A stretch of DNA of 5,511 nt from contig JBKJML010000252.1 of the NCBI GenBank assembly GCA_046596415.1, forward strand, positions 1 to 5,511, read 5' to 3'. The stretch comes from JBKJML01 sp046596415. Lineage in GTDB: Bacteria; Actinomycetota; Thermoleophilia; Gaiellales; Gaiellaceae. A program made the translations under genes and the position numbers. The number at the start of each line of letters is the position of its first letter. The stretch's first letter is position 1. The notes beneath the pieces are model-generated. The model was given only the letters and a program-made list of their open reading frames with translations. It was not told the DNA's origin and did not search any database. Positions 1 through 5,488 of the stretch are shown piece after piece.

Positions 1-669
1 GACGCCGGGGATCGAGCCGATGAGCAGCCAGCCCGTGGCGTGCAGGTCGACGTTGCCCGCCACTAGATGCCCGGCGCCCGCAACCCAGAGGAGCGCGGCC
101 GCATGGAAGATGTCGGTACCGACGATCTTCGACGCGGTCAGCGGGAACGCGATCAGCATCACGAGCCCGAAGAAGGTGCCGCTGCCGACCGAGGTGAGAC
201 CGACGATGAACCCGCCGACGACGCCGATCGCGACGGCGGTCAGCTTGTCGCTGCGCCGCAGCAGAAAGGGAGCATCGCTGCCTTTCGAGCGGAGAAACGC
301 CTTGACCATGAACGCGATCCCGCCGACAACGAGCGCGACGCCGAGGATCTGCTGCGCCGTCTCCTCGAAGCCGTCTCCGTAGCGGCGCTTGAGCCAGGTC
401 GCGAGCACGACCCCGGCCAGCGAGAGCGGTGCGGAGCCGAGCAGCATCCAGAGCGTGAGCCGCACGTGCACGGTCCCAAGCTGCCGGTGGCGCACGGCGC
501 CGAACGACTTGAAGATCGCGCCATGCAGAATGTCGGTGCCGATCGCAACGGTCGGCTTGAAGCCGAAGACGAGCACGAGGAGCGGCGTCATCAGCGAGCC
601 GCCGCCCATGCCCGTCATGCCCACGAGCGCGCCGATCAACAGGCCAGCGAGAGAGAGTTTCCAGTCCAT
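1..669 (-). CDS. TauE/SafE family sulfur-anion membrane transporter (C-terminus beyond the window)
   Basis: The reverse strand reads as an uninterrupted 223-residue polytopic membrane protein from the ATG at 669 to base 1, so the C-terminus is missing. Two homologous halves typical of TauE/SafE are visible. Half one has a glycine-rich turn GMGGG (residues 20-24) in the first membrane segment, then a GTD motif (44-46). Half two has VGSGT (161-165) and GTDIFHA (184-190). Hydrophobic stretches lie near residues 6-36, 72-91, 107-124, 143-178 and 187-205. The family exports or imports sulfite, sulfoacetate, sulfate or related anions across the cytoplasmic membrane. The divergent cysHDN operon makes a sulfur-oxyanion substrate likely, but direction and substrate are inference. 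The start is well bounded: an in-frame stop lies 24 bases upstream and no other ATG, GTG or TTG lies between. Plus-strand ORFs over this region are shadows. Confidence 0.9.
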   Translation of the reverse strand, partial: MDWKLSLAGLLIGALVGMTGMGGGSLMTPLLVLVFGFKPTVAIGTDILHGAIFKSFGAVRHRQLGTVHVRLTLWMLLGSAPLSLAGVVLATWLKRRYGDGFEETAQQILGVALVVGGIAFMVKAFLRSKGSDAPFLLRRSDKLTAVAIGVVGGFIVGLTSVGSGTFFGLVMLIAFPLTASKIVGTDIFHAAALLWVAGAGHLVAGNVDLHATGWLLIGSIPGV

Positions 670-679
670 CAGACGAGCG

Positions 680-709
680 AGTCTATCGCCTGTCTACTTA
701 TCTTGTCGA
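680..709 (-). promoter_or_regulatory. Promoter of the TauE/SafE gene
   Basis: On the minus strand a TCGACA box (704-709, five of six matches to TTGACA) is followed after 18 bases by TAGACT (680-685), a TANNNT-type actinobacterial -10. The start codon lies 10 bases beyond the -10, so the predicted leader is only a few bases. The same 9-mer TAGACTCGC occurs at the divergent cysH promoter. Assignment is by sequence match only. Confidence 0.5.
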
Positions 710-713
710 TTAG
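697..713. promoter_or_regulatory. Candidate shared operator (imperfect inverted repeat)
   Basis: CTTATC (697-702) and GATTAG (708-713) form inverted arms with one mismatch around TTGTC. The repeat covers the -35 of the minus-strand transporter promoter and lies about 20 bases upstream of the cysH -10. A repressor bound here could control both divergent transcripts in response to sulfur supply. No regulator gene is in the window, and six-base arms can arise by chance. Confidence 0.25.
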
Positions 714-734
714 GCCGTCTTATGGATAGGTTGC

Positions 735-740
735 TAGACT
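735..740 (+). promoter_or_regulatory. -10 element of the cysHDN promoter
   Basis: TAGACT at 735-740 ends seven bases before the cysH ATG, which would place transcription start at or next to the start codon (leaderless mRNA). It is part of the 9-mer TAGACTCGC shared with the opposite promoter. No clear -35 stands at 16-18 bases. An alternative pair is TTGTCG (703-708) with TAGGTT (727-732) at 18-base spacing, giving a leader of about nine bases. No Shine-Dalgarno sequence precedes cysH, which agrees with either choice. Confidence 0.45.
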
Positions 741-747
741 CGCGACG

Positions 748-1503
748 ATGGTCACGGTTACAGAGACGGATCCCGACGCGCTCGCACTCGCCGCGCGCGC
801 CGAGGAGCTGAGCGCCGAGGAGCTCGTGCGCGCTCTGGTCGAGCGCTTCGGCCACGGCCTCTCGCTCGCCTGCTCCTTCCAGAAGGAGGAGGCCGTGCTC
901 CTCGACCTGCTCTTCAGCGTCGAACCGAAGGCGCGCGTCTTCGCGATCGACACCCACTACCTTTTCCCGGAGACGTACGAGCTCTGGCGCGAGGTGGAGC
1001 GGCGGTACGACACGAGCATCGAGCTGTTCGAGGGACCGAGCGTCGACGAGCTCACGGCGACCCATGGCGAGAAGCTGTGGGAGCACAAGCCCGACCTCTA
1101 CCTCGCGGTTGCCAAGGTCGAGCCGCTTCGCCGCGCGCTCGGAGACCTCGACTGCTGGCTCACCGGCGTCCGACGCGACCAGTCGCCGACCCGCGCAACC
1201 GCGCCGAAGCTCGGCTGGGACGAACGGCACGAGCTCTGGAAGGCGAGCCCGCTCGCCGACTGGAGCGACGATGACTGCTGGACGTACATCCGGGAGCGCG
1301 GGCTCCCCTACAACGCGTTGCACGACCGCGACTACGCATCGATCGGCGACACCCACTCGACAATGCCCGGCGCCGGCCGCGAGGGCCGCTGGGCCGGCAG
1401 CGACCGGACCGAGTGCGGGCTGCACGTTTCGCACTCCGGCGCCGGCGAAGCCGGCACCGCCGCTCTCGGGGGCGGCTCCGTCGAGCCTACGCCGCCGCGC
1501 TGA
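748..1503 (+). CDS. cysH: Phosphoadenylylsulfate (PAPS) reductase-like CysH, lacking the iron-sulfur cysteines
   Basis: This 251-residue protein of the CysH family reduces activated sulfate (PAPS or APS) to sulfite, with thioredoxin or glutaredoxin as electron donor, in the cytoplasm. Visible motifs are SFQKEE (43-48) in the nucleotide loop, DTHYLFPETYE, KVEPLRRAL, TGVRRDQSPTR (from 139), SIGDTHST (198-205) and the catalytic ECGLH with Cys223. Bacterial and plant APS reductases carry CC ahead of the KVEPL motif and CxxC after SIG to bind a 4Fe-4S cluster. Here these positions are Tyr118, Leu119, Asp201 and Ser204, as in E. coli-type PAPS reductase (GDTHTT). Length matches that family (about 244), but a Gly/Ala/Pro-rich tail of 25 residues follows ECGLH. 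The ATG at 748 fits the promoter spacing. The stop overlaps the cysD start as TGATG. Family assignment is firm; PAPS over APS is inferred from the missing cysteines. Confidence 0.93.
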   Translation: MVTVTETDPDALALAARAEELSAEELVRALVERFGHGLSLACSFQKEEAVLLDLLFSVEPKARVFAIDTHYLFPETYELWREVERRYDTSIELFEGPSVDELTATHGEKLWEHKPDLYLAVAKVEPLRRALGDLDCWLTGVRRDQSPTRATAPKLGWDERHELWKASPLADWSDDDCWTYIRERGLPYNALHDRDYASIGDTHSTMPGAGREGRWAGSDRTECGLHVSHSGAGEAGTAALGGGSVEPTPPR

Positions 1504-2414
1504 TGCAGGCGCCCGTCCACCTCACCCACCTCGACGAGCTCGAGGCGGAGGCGATCCACATCATGCGCGAGGTCGCCGCCGAGCTCGAGCGCCCGGTGCT
1601 GCTCTTCTCGGGCGGCAAGGACTCGATCGTGCTGCTGCGGCTCGCGGAAAAGGCGTTCCGGCCCGGCAAGTTCCCGTTCCCGGTGATGCACATCGACACG
1701 GGCCACAACTTTCCCGAGGTGATCGAGTACCGCGATCGGCGCGTCGCCGAGCTCGGCGAGGCGCTGATCGTCGCGTCGGTCCAGGAGTCGATCGACAAGG
1801 GCCGCGTCGTCGAGGAACAAGGCCCGCGCGCCTCCCGGAACCAGCTCCAGACGACGACGCTCCTCGACGCGATCGAGGAGCACAGCTTCGACGCGGCGAT
1901 CGGTGGCGCCCGCCGCGACGAGGAGCGCGCCCGCGCGAAAGAGCGGATCTTCAGCTTCCGCGACGACTTCGGCCAGTGGAACCCGCGCGCGCAGCGCCCC
2001 GAGCTCTGGAACGTCTACAACGGCCGCATCCGGCGCGGCGAGCAGGTGCGGGTCTTCCCGATCTCGAATTGGACCGAGCTCGACGTGTGGCAGTACATCG
2101 CCCGCGAGCAGCTGGAGTTGCCGCCGATCTACTTCGCACACGAGCGTGAGGTGTTCGAGCGGGACGGGATGCTCTACGCGGTCAGCGAGTACCTGGAGCG
2201 AATGGACGGCGAGGAGCCGTTCACCACGTCAGTCCGTTTCCGCACCGTCGGCGACATGAGCTGTACCGGGGCCGTCGCCTCCGAGGCGACGAGCCTGGAC
2301 GACGTCGTCGCCGAGATCGCCGCCACCCGGGTCACCGAACGCGGCGAGACCCGCGCCGACGACCGCGCCTCAGAGGCCGCGATGGAGGACCGCAAGCGTG
2401 TCGGCTACTTCTGA
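1503..2414 (+). CDS. cysD: Sulfate adenylyltransferase subunit 2 (CysD)
   Basis: This 303-residue protein is the catalytic subunit of ATP sulfurylase, which with CysN makes adenylylsulfate (APS) and pyrophosphate from ATP and sulfate. It starts like other CysD proteins (HLDELEAEAIHIMREV). It has the PP-loop ATP-pyrophosphatase motif SGGKDS (36-41), HIDTGHNFPEV, GGARRDEE (134-141), the stretch from RAKERIFSFRD to QWNPR, and PISNWTELDVWQYI. It ends with the typical GYF terminus. Length is almost identical to E. coli CysD (302). The frame is open upstream to 1413, but the ATG at 1503 is preferred because it matches the family N-terminus and overlaps the cysH stop as TGATG, a coupling arrangement. 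No good Shine-Dalgarno is seen, so translation probably depends on termination of cysH. The 3' end overlaps cysN by 17 bases. All expected motifs are intact. Confidence 0.97.
   Translation: MQAPVHLTHLDELEAEAIHIMREVAAELERPVLLFSGGKDSIVLLRLAEKAFRPGKFPFPVMHIDTGHNFPEVIEYRDRRVAELGEALIVASVQESIDKGRVVEEQGPRASRNQLQTTTLLDAIEEHSFDAAIGGARRDEERARAKERIFSFRDDFGQWNPRAQRPELWNVYNGRIRRGEQVRVFPISNWTELDVWQYIAREQLELPPIYFAHEREVFERDGMLYAVSEYLERMDGEEPFTTSVRFRTVGDMSCTGAVASEATSLDDVVAEIAATRVTERGETRADDRASEAAMEDRKRVGYF
2384..2388 (+). promoter_or_regulatory. Ribosome binding site for cysN, inside cysD
   Basis: GGAGG lies nine bases before the GTG at 2398, an ideal Shine-Dalgarno spacing. It decides the GTG start of cysN within the last codons of cysD and contrasts with the absence of such a site ahead of cysH and cysD. 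Confidence 0.75.
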
Positions 2415-3678
2415 GCTCGCCTCGACCCAGCTGCTCCGACTCGTCACGGCCGGTTCCGTCGACGACGGCAAGTCGACCCTGATCGGGCGCCTCCTCTACG
2501 ACACGAAGCAGATCCTCGTCGACCAGCTCGAGCACATCGAGCAGACCTCGCAGCGCCGCGGCGATGGTTACGTGAACCTCGCGCTCCTCACCGACGGTCT
2601 GCGGGCCGAGCGGGAGCAGGGGATCACGATCGACGTCGCCTACCTCTCGTTCGTGACACCGCGCCGGCGCTTCCAGCTCGCCGACGCACCCGGGCACGTC
2701 CAGTACACGCGCAACATGGTGACGGGGGCCTCGACCGCCGACCTCGCCATCATCCTGCTCGACGCTCGCAAGGGCGTGATCGAGCAGACACGGCGCCACT
2801 CCTACATCGCCTCGATCCTCGGCACGCCGCATGTGATCGTGGCCGTCAACAAGATGGATCTCGTCGACTTCGCCGAGGAGCGCTTCCGCGAGATCGAGCA
2901 GGAGCTGCGGGAGACGAGCGCGCGGCTGGGCCTGCGCGACGTGAAGGTGATCCCGTTGAGCGCGCTGCGTGGCGACAACGTCGTCGAGCGCGGCGCGGGG
3001 ATGCCGTGGTACGAGGGCCCGACGCTCCTCGAGCACCTGGAGACGGTGGAGATCGCCGGCGACCGCGACCTCGACCATCGCCGCTTCCCCGTCCAGTGGG
3101 TGATCCGCCCGATCTCCGACTCACACCACGACTACCGTGGCTATGGCGGCCAGGTCGCCGGCGGCGTCTGGCAGGCGGGCGACGACGTGGTCGTGCTTCC
3201 GTCAGGGCGCCGCACGAAGGTGGCCGCCGTCGAGACGGGCGACGGCCCGCTCGAGCTGGCCGTGCCCGGCATGTCGGTCACGATCCGGCTCGACGACGAC
3301 CTCGACGTCTCCCGCGGCGACATGCTCGCCGACCCGGAGCAGGCGCCGACGGTCGCACGCGAGCTCGTGGCGACGGTCTGCTGGATGGCCGAGAAGCCGC
3401 TCGAGCCACGCACTCGACTGGTCGTCAAGCACACGACGCGTACGGTGCGCGCGATCGTCGAGGAGCTCCTGTCGGTGATCGACATCACCACGCTCGAGGA
3501 CCGGCCCTCGCCGGAGCGGCTCGAGCTGAACGAGATCGCCCGGGTCCGCTTCCGCCTCGCCGAGCCGCTCGCGGTGGACCCGTACGCCGAGAACCGCGCC
3601 ACGGGCGCCTTCATCCTGATCGACGAGTCGACGAACGACACGGTCGGCGCCGGCATGATCGTCTCGGCGACGAGCTAG
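2398..3678 (+). CDS. cysN: Sulfate adenylyltransferase subunit 1, GTPase (CysN)
   Basis: This 426-residue elongation-factor-like GTPase is the regulatory subunit of ATP sulfurylase; GTP hydrolysis drives APS formation by CysD. G motifs are complete: GSVDDGKST (19-27, P-loop), the switch region with REQGITIDVAY, DAPGHVQYTRN (from 96), NKMD (151-154) and SAL (188-190). Family-typical MPWYEGPTLLEHLE follows, then two beta-barrel domains (roughly 230-315 and 320-425). E. coli CysN is about 475 residues; this one is shorter at the N-terminus. Unlike the CysNC fusions of many actinobacteria (over 600 residues), it has no C-terminal APS kinase domain: it stops after GAGMIVSATS. The GTG start is supported by the GGAGG site. 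The gene overlaps cysD by 17 bases and is the last gene of the operon. A repeat copy begins 16 bases after its stop. Confidence 0.97.
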   Translation: MSATSELASTQLLRLVTAGSVDDGKSTLIGRLLYDTKQILVDQLEHIEQTSQRRGDGYVNLALLTDGLRAEREQGITIDVAYLSFVTPRRRFQLADAPGHVQYTRNMVTGASTADLAIILLDARKGVIEQTRRHSYIASILGTPHVIVAVNKMDLVDFAEERFREIEQELRETSARLGLRDVKVIPLSALRGDNVVERGAGMPWYEGPTLLEHLETVEIAGDRDLDHRRFPVQWVIRPISDSHHDYRGYGGQVAGGVWQAGDDVVVLPSGRRTKVAAVETGDGPLELAVPGMSVTIRLDDDLDVSRGDMLADPEQAPTVARELVATVCWMAEKPLEPRTRLVVKHTTRTVRAIVEELLSVIDITTLEDRPSPERLELNEIARVRFRLAEPLAVDPYAENRATGAFILIDESTNDTVGAGMIVSATS

Positions 3679-3690
3679 CGGGAGGCCTGT

Positions 3691-3708
3691 TTCGGGGACA
3701 TTCCCGAA
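3691..3708 (+). terminator. Hairpin after the cys operon, within repeat copy 1
   Basis: TTCGGG-GACATT-CCCGAA forms a perfect six-base stem with a six-base loop; one G-T and one A-T pair could extend it. It begins 12 bases after the cysN stop, where a terminator is expected. There is no T-run after it, and the left arm is not kept in the other repeat copies, so this may be incidental to the repeat. Confidence 0.3.
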
Positions 3709-3726
3709 CACTGGCCCACGCGACGG
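3695..3726 (+). repeat. Dispersed intergenic repeat, copy 1
   Basis: First of five same-direction copies sharing the core CATTCCCGGACRCTGGCCC. This copy has GAAC in place of GGAC and an extended right side (CACGCGACGG) resembling copies 2 and 4. It separates the cys operon from the following accessory genes and ends five bases before a TTGACA box. Confidence 0.8.
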
Positions 3727-3731
3727 CGCGT

Positions 3732-3760
3732 TTGACAGATTATCGCGTAAAACGCACAAT
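3732..3760 (+). promoter_or_regulatory. Promoter of the small secreted-protein gene
   Basis: A perfect TTGACA (3732-3737) is followed after exactly 17 bases by CACAAT (3755-3760), four of six matches to TATAAT. Transcription would begin near 3767-3768, at the GTG start codon itself, giving a leaderless message. The promoter lies directly after repeat copy 1, showing that this gene need not be read from the cys operon. Confidence 0.6.
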
Positions 3761-3767
3761 CTTGGAG

Positions 3768-4265
3768 GTGAGCCGCAACCGTCCGTACCGCTGGTTTCTT
3801 GTAGCCATCGTCCTTGCCGTCTTGACCGGCTGGCCGGACGCGCGTACCGGTCAAGCCTCTACTGCCGTGGCATCGTGTCGCGCACAGGTCCATCACGACG
3901 TTTTGCCGGTGTGGATGCGTGGAGGATTCAGCGGGCCCAAGCCGCGTGTTCCATATGCGGTCGGGCACAAAGGCGCGATCGGAGCGGTCATTTTTGGGTG
4001 GCCACTGAAGTCGCCCGCGCTGCCGAACCGGAACAACAAGATTCTCTGGGTGCCTCGTCGCTACTCGAAGACGATCGCGCCGTTTTGGATCCGGCTTCAG
4101 TTGATGGACGGGAAGCACGCGGTTGGCGCCCCGATCCGCAAGATCATCGCAACGGGTCCAGGCCCATCGATCGTCGATGTTCCAGCAGCGGGGTGCTGGC
4201 GTTTGACGTTCAACTGGTCAGGGCGGCGCGACACGCTCGACTTGGACTACACGCAGCCCGACTGA
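3768..4265 (+). CDS. Small secreted or membrane-anchored protein of unknown function
   Basis: From the GTG at 3768 the product is 165 residues. The N-terminus is a signal peptide or anchor: a basic head MSRNRPYR, then the hydrophobic core WFLVAIVLAVLTGW (9-22), with a possible cleavage near Ala30. Cys37 has a weak lipobox (VASC) but sits too far from the hydrophobic core to be convincing. The exported part has one more cysteine, Cys143, in the motif AGCWRLTFNWSG, so Cys37 and Cys143 could form a disulfide. It is rich in aromatic and basic residues (KILWVPRRYSK) and ends DTLDLDYTQPD. The GCWRLT...W pattern resembles uncharacterised actinobacterial exported proteins I recall, without known function. 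The GTG is chosen because it falls at the predicted transcription start; TTG at 3762 is the alternative. Composition is less GC-rich than the cys genes, and the gene lies between repeat copies 1 and 2. Confidence 0.7.
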   Translation: MSRNRPYRWFLVAIVLAVLTGWPDARTGQASTAVASCRAQVHHDVLPVWMRGGFSGPKPRVPYAVGHKGAIGAVIFGWPLKSPALPNRNNKILWVPRRYSKTIAPFWIRLQLMDGKHAVGAPIRKIIATGPGPSIVDVPAAGCWRLTFNWSGRRDTLDLDYTQPD

Positions 4266-4300
4266 CGCGGCAATCGCGCCGAGAGCACCGGGCCGTTCAT

Positions 4301-4332
4301 GTGACATTCCCGGACGCTGGCCCACGTCATGG
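4301..4332 (+). repeat. Dispersed intergenic repeat, copy 2
   Basis: Matches the common core exactly (GACG variant), with GTGACA at the left instead of GGGACA and CCCACGTCATGG at the right. It begins 36 bases after the secreted-protein stop and ends 46 bases before the next start. The core lies 606 bases from that of copy 1. Confidence 0.85.
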
Positions 4333-4360
4333 TTCGCTTCCCCGGCTCCGCCTGAGCGGA

Positions 4361-4373
4361 CGATCTAGGATCG
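4361..4373 (+). promoter_or_regulatory. -10 element and small palindrome before the acetyltransferase-like gene
   Basis: TAGGAT (4366-4371) fits the TANNNT -10 pattern and ends seven bases before the GTG start, predicting a leaderless message as at cysH. It sits inside a short palindrome, CGATC-TAG-GATCG. No recognisable -35 is found at 16-18 bases upstream. Confidence 0.4.
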
Positions 4374-4378
4374 GTCGC

Positions 4379-4828
4379 GTGGCCGATTTCGTTCCAGCCG
4401 ACTTCGCTGTCCCGCCCGGTCTCGAGACCTCCGAGTTTGTGCTTGAGCCGCTCGGCCCCGAGCACAACGAGCAGGACTACGACGCCTGGACATCGTCGAT
4501 GGGTCACATCGCGGAGACGCCGGGGTTCCCTGACGGCTCCTGGCCGCGAGAGATGACGCGAGACGAAAACCGCGCAGACCTGCAACGTCACGCCGACGAC
4601 TTCCGCAATCGGAAGGGGTTCACATACACGGTGCTCGATCCCGCCAGCCGCGACGTGATCGGGTGCGTCTACATCTACCCGCTGCCGGACAGCGATCACG
4701 ACGCCTGCACACTCTCGTGGGTGCGAGAAAGCCACGCGCACCTGGACACGCTACTTTGGCGCGCCGTCAGTGAATGGCTGGATTCTGACTGGCCGTTCGC
4801 CAGCGTCAAGTACGCACCACGCACGTAG
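4379..4828 (+). CDS. GNAT-like N-acetyltransferase family protein
   Basis: From GTG 4379 the product is 149 residues, a soluble cytoplasmic protein. The order of motifs recalls small GNAT-fold proteins of actinobacteria: FVLEPLGPEHNEQDYDAW near the N-terminus, HIAETPGFPDGSWP, MTRDENRADLQRHADDF, then FTYTVLDPASRDVIGCVYIYP, which fits GNAT strands beta-3 and beta-4, and finally WVRESHAHLD...AVSEWLDSDWPFASVKYA. The usual acetyl-CoA loop (Q/RxxGxG/A) is not evident, so catalytic ability is uncertain; the substrate is unknown. The start agrees with the -10 spacing and the domain start. The frame is open further upstream but crosses the preceding gene and the repeat, so a longer protein is unlikely. 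It is flanked by repeat copies 2 and 3. Confidence 0.75.
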   Translation: MADFVPADFAVPPGLETSEFVLEPLGPEHNEQDYDAWTSSMGHIAETPGFPDGSWPREMTRDENRADLQRHADDFRNRKGFTYTVLDPASRDVIGCVYIYPLPDSDHDACTLSWVRESHAHLDTLLWRAVSEWLDSDWPFASVKYAPRT

Positions 4829-4842
4829 GACCCGCTGGTAGC

Positions 4843-4863
4843 CGAGCCGTTGGGATCGGTTCG
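4843..4863 (+). terminator. Candidate hairpin after the acetyltransferase-like gene
   Basis: CGAGCCG (4843-4849) pairs with CGGTTCG (4857-4863) over a seven-base loop, with one G-T wobble. It begins 15 bases after the stop. There is no T-run, so it would be a tail-less hairpin; it ends just before repeat copy 3. Confidence 0.35.
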
Positions 4864-4864
4864 A

Positions 4865-4890
4865 GGGACATTCCCGGACACTGGCGCAGG
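4865..4890 (+). repeat. Dispersed intergenic repeat, copy 3
   Basis: Carries the core in its GACA variant with one change at the right (CTGGCGCA). The similarity fades after 4888. The core lies 564 bases from copy 2. The bases to its left (GGTTCGA) resemble the left flank of copies 1 and 2. Confidence 0.8.
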
Positions 4891-4893
4891 CAA

Positions 4894-5124
4894 GTGATGC
4901 TCGGCCTCGCGCTCCCCGTAATGTCATTTCCAAGCGCTCGCCTGAAACATATCGCTGCCGCCTACTCCGCATTCGCAGAACTCGAGGTGTACCACCCAGC
5001 AGATCACGACGAGTTCGCCTTTCGCACCCACGCAATGGGGCGAATCGTGCTGGCACGCTCGGCTTCACGCCCCCACCCTGAACGTGGATGGATCAAGAAG
5101 CCAGCGGTCGCTCCGAGCAACTAG
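4894..5124 (+). CDS. Doubtful small ORF between repeat copies 3 and 4
   Basis: This 76-residue ORF opens with GTG-ATG four bases after repeat copy 3 and stops 13 bases before copy 4. I do not recognise the product. A hydrophobic start (MMLGLALPVM) is followed by a mixed region containing AAAYSAFAELEVYHPADHDEFAF and a basic end. There is no Shine-Dalgarno sequence and no -10 box at the right distance, and third positions are less GC-rich than in the cys genes. It could be a real cassette gene, the decayed end of a larger one, or chance. ATG 4921 is another possible start. Confidence 0.3.
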   Translation: MMLGLALPVMSFPSARLKHIAAAYSAFAELEVYHPADHDEFAFRTHAMGRIVLARSASRPHPERGWIKKPAVAPSN

Positions 5125-5137
5125 CGCATGTCACCAG

Positions 5138-5168
5138 GGGACTTCCCGGACGCTGACCCAGCCGACGG
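5138..5168 (+). repeat. Dispersed intergenic repeat, copy 4
   Basis: Matches the core with one base deleted (GGGACTTCCCGG) and CTGACCCA for CTGGCCCA; the right flank GCCGACGG resembles that of copy 1. It lies 272 bases from copy 3 measured at the CCCGG block. Confidence 0.75.
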
Positions 5169-5222
5169 TCGTCTCGCTGGTAGCGGACTTCGACCGGCCG
5201 CCTCGAAAGGCCGGAGGACGGG

Positions 5223-5438
5223 CTACTTCCTCGGCCGCCCGTCGTCGTACGAACGGACATAGTTCAGCGGCAGCTCTGCGCCGTCGACTCTGTCATCCGC
5301 ACTCGCCAGAGCGGCCGTGGCATCGGTATTGGAATCAGGCCGCCGCTGGTCCGTCGAGTGATCGGCGCGGTCGAGCGAGCCAACTCGACGGATAAACCTG
5401 CGTAATCCCCGAAGCAGCAGCGCGGGCCAGGAAACCAT
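5223..5438 (-). CDS. Small hypothetical protein on the minus strand between repeat copies 4 and 5
   Basis: From the ATG at 5438 the product is 71 residues. It begins with a short amphipathic basic segment (MVSWPALLLRGLRRFIRRV), passes through a polar linker rich in Asp, Ser, Thr and Ala, and ends LPLNYVRSYDDGRPRK. The tail looks like the conserved end of a real small protein, and codons near it favour G or C at the third position. AGGAG lies two bases before the ATG, closer than usual. The frame is open to an ATG at 5495, but that lies within repeat copy 5 and adds an Arg-rich, unconvincing stretch. Function unknown. If it is not a gene, 5125-5511 holds nothing but the two repeats. Its orientation is opposite to its neighbours. 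Confidence 0.4.
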   Translation of the reverse strand: MVSWPALLLRGLRRFIRRVGSLDRADHSTDQRRPDSNTDATAALASADDRVDGAELPLNYVRSYDDGRPRK

Positions 5439-5488
5439 CGCTCCTGGCACACGACCTCGTCTCCGCGCTCGATGGGCAGCGTGCTCAG

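Noticed and set aside
67..729. Long plus-strand ORF of 220 codons opposite the membrane protein
   Set aside because: The reverse strand encodes a clear TauE/SafE protein with both family repeats. The plus-strand product is charged, low-complexity and without recognisable motifs, typical of a GC-rich shadow frame.
1064..2149. ORFs in other frames over cysH and cysD, on both strands
   Set aside because: Their products are Arg/Ala/Pro/Ser-rich shadows, while the cysH and cysD frames carry all family motifs.
3006..3767. Upstream open frame continuous with the secreted-protein gene
   Set aside because: The frame lies over cysN in another phase and gives Arg-rich low-complexity sequence. The hydrophobic signal segment and promoter place the real start at 3768.
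4268..4281. CGGC-aatcgc-GCCG hairpin after the secreted-protein gene
   Set aside because: The stem is only four base pairs with no T-run; this is expected by chance in GC-rich DNA.
3679..4400. Integron attC sites at the repeats
   Set aside because: The layout suggested attC, but no RYYYAAC/GTTRRRY pair brackets the repeats. Copy 1 has GTT on the left and AAC on the right, the reverse of the attC arrangement, and the other copies lack AAC.
4857..4880. tRNA T-arm remnant (GGTTCGA) next to repeat copy 3
   Set aside because: The sequence matches the T-loop by eye, but the flanking bases do not form the five-pair stem and no acceptor or anticodon arm is present.
4751..5068. Minus-strand ORF of 105 codons over the end of the acetyltransferase-like gene
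   Set aside because: It overlaps a better-supported gene and repeat copy 3, is Arg-rich, and has no recognisable domain.
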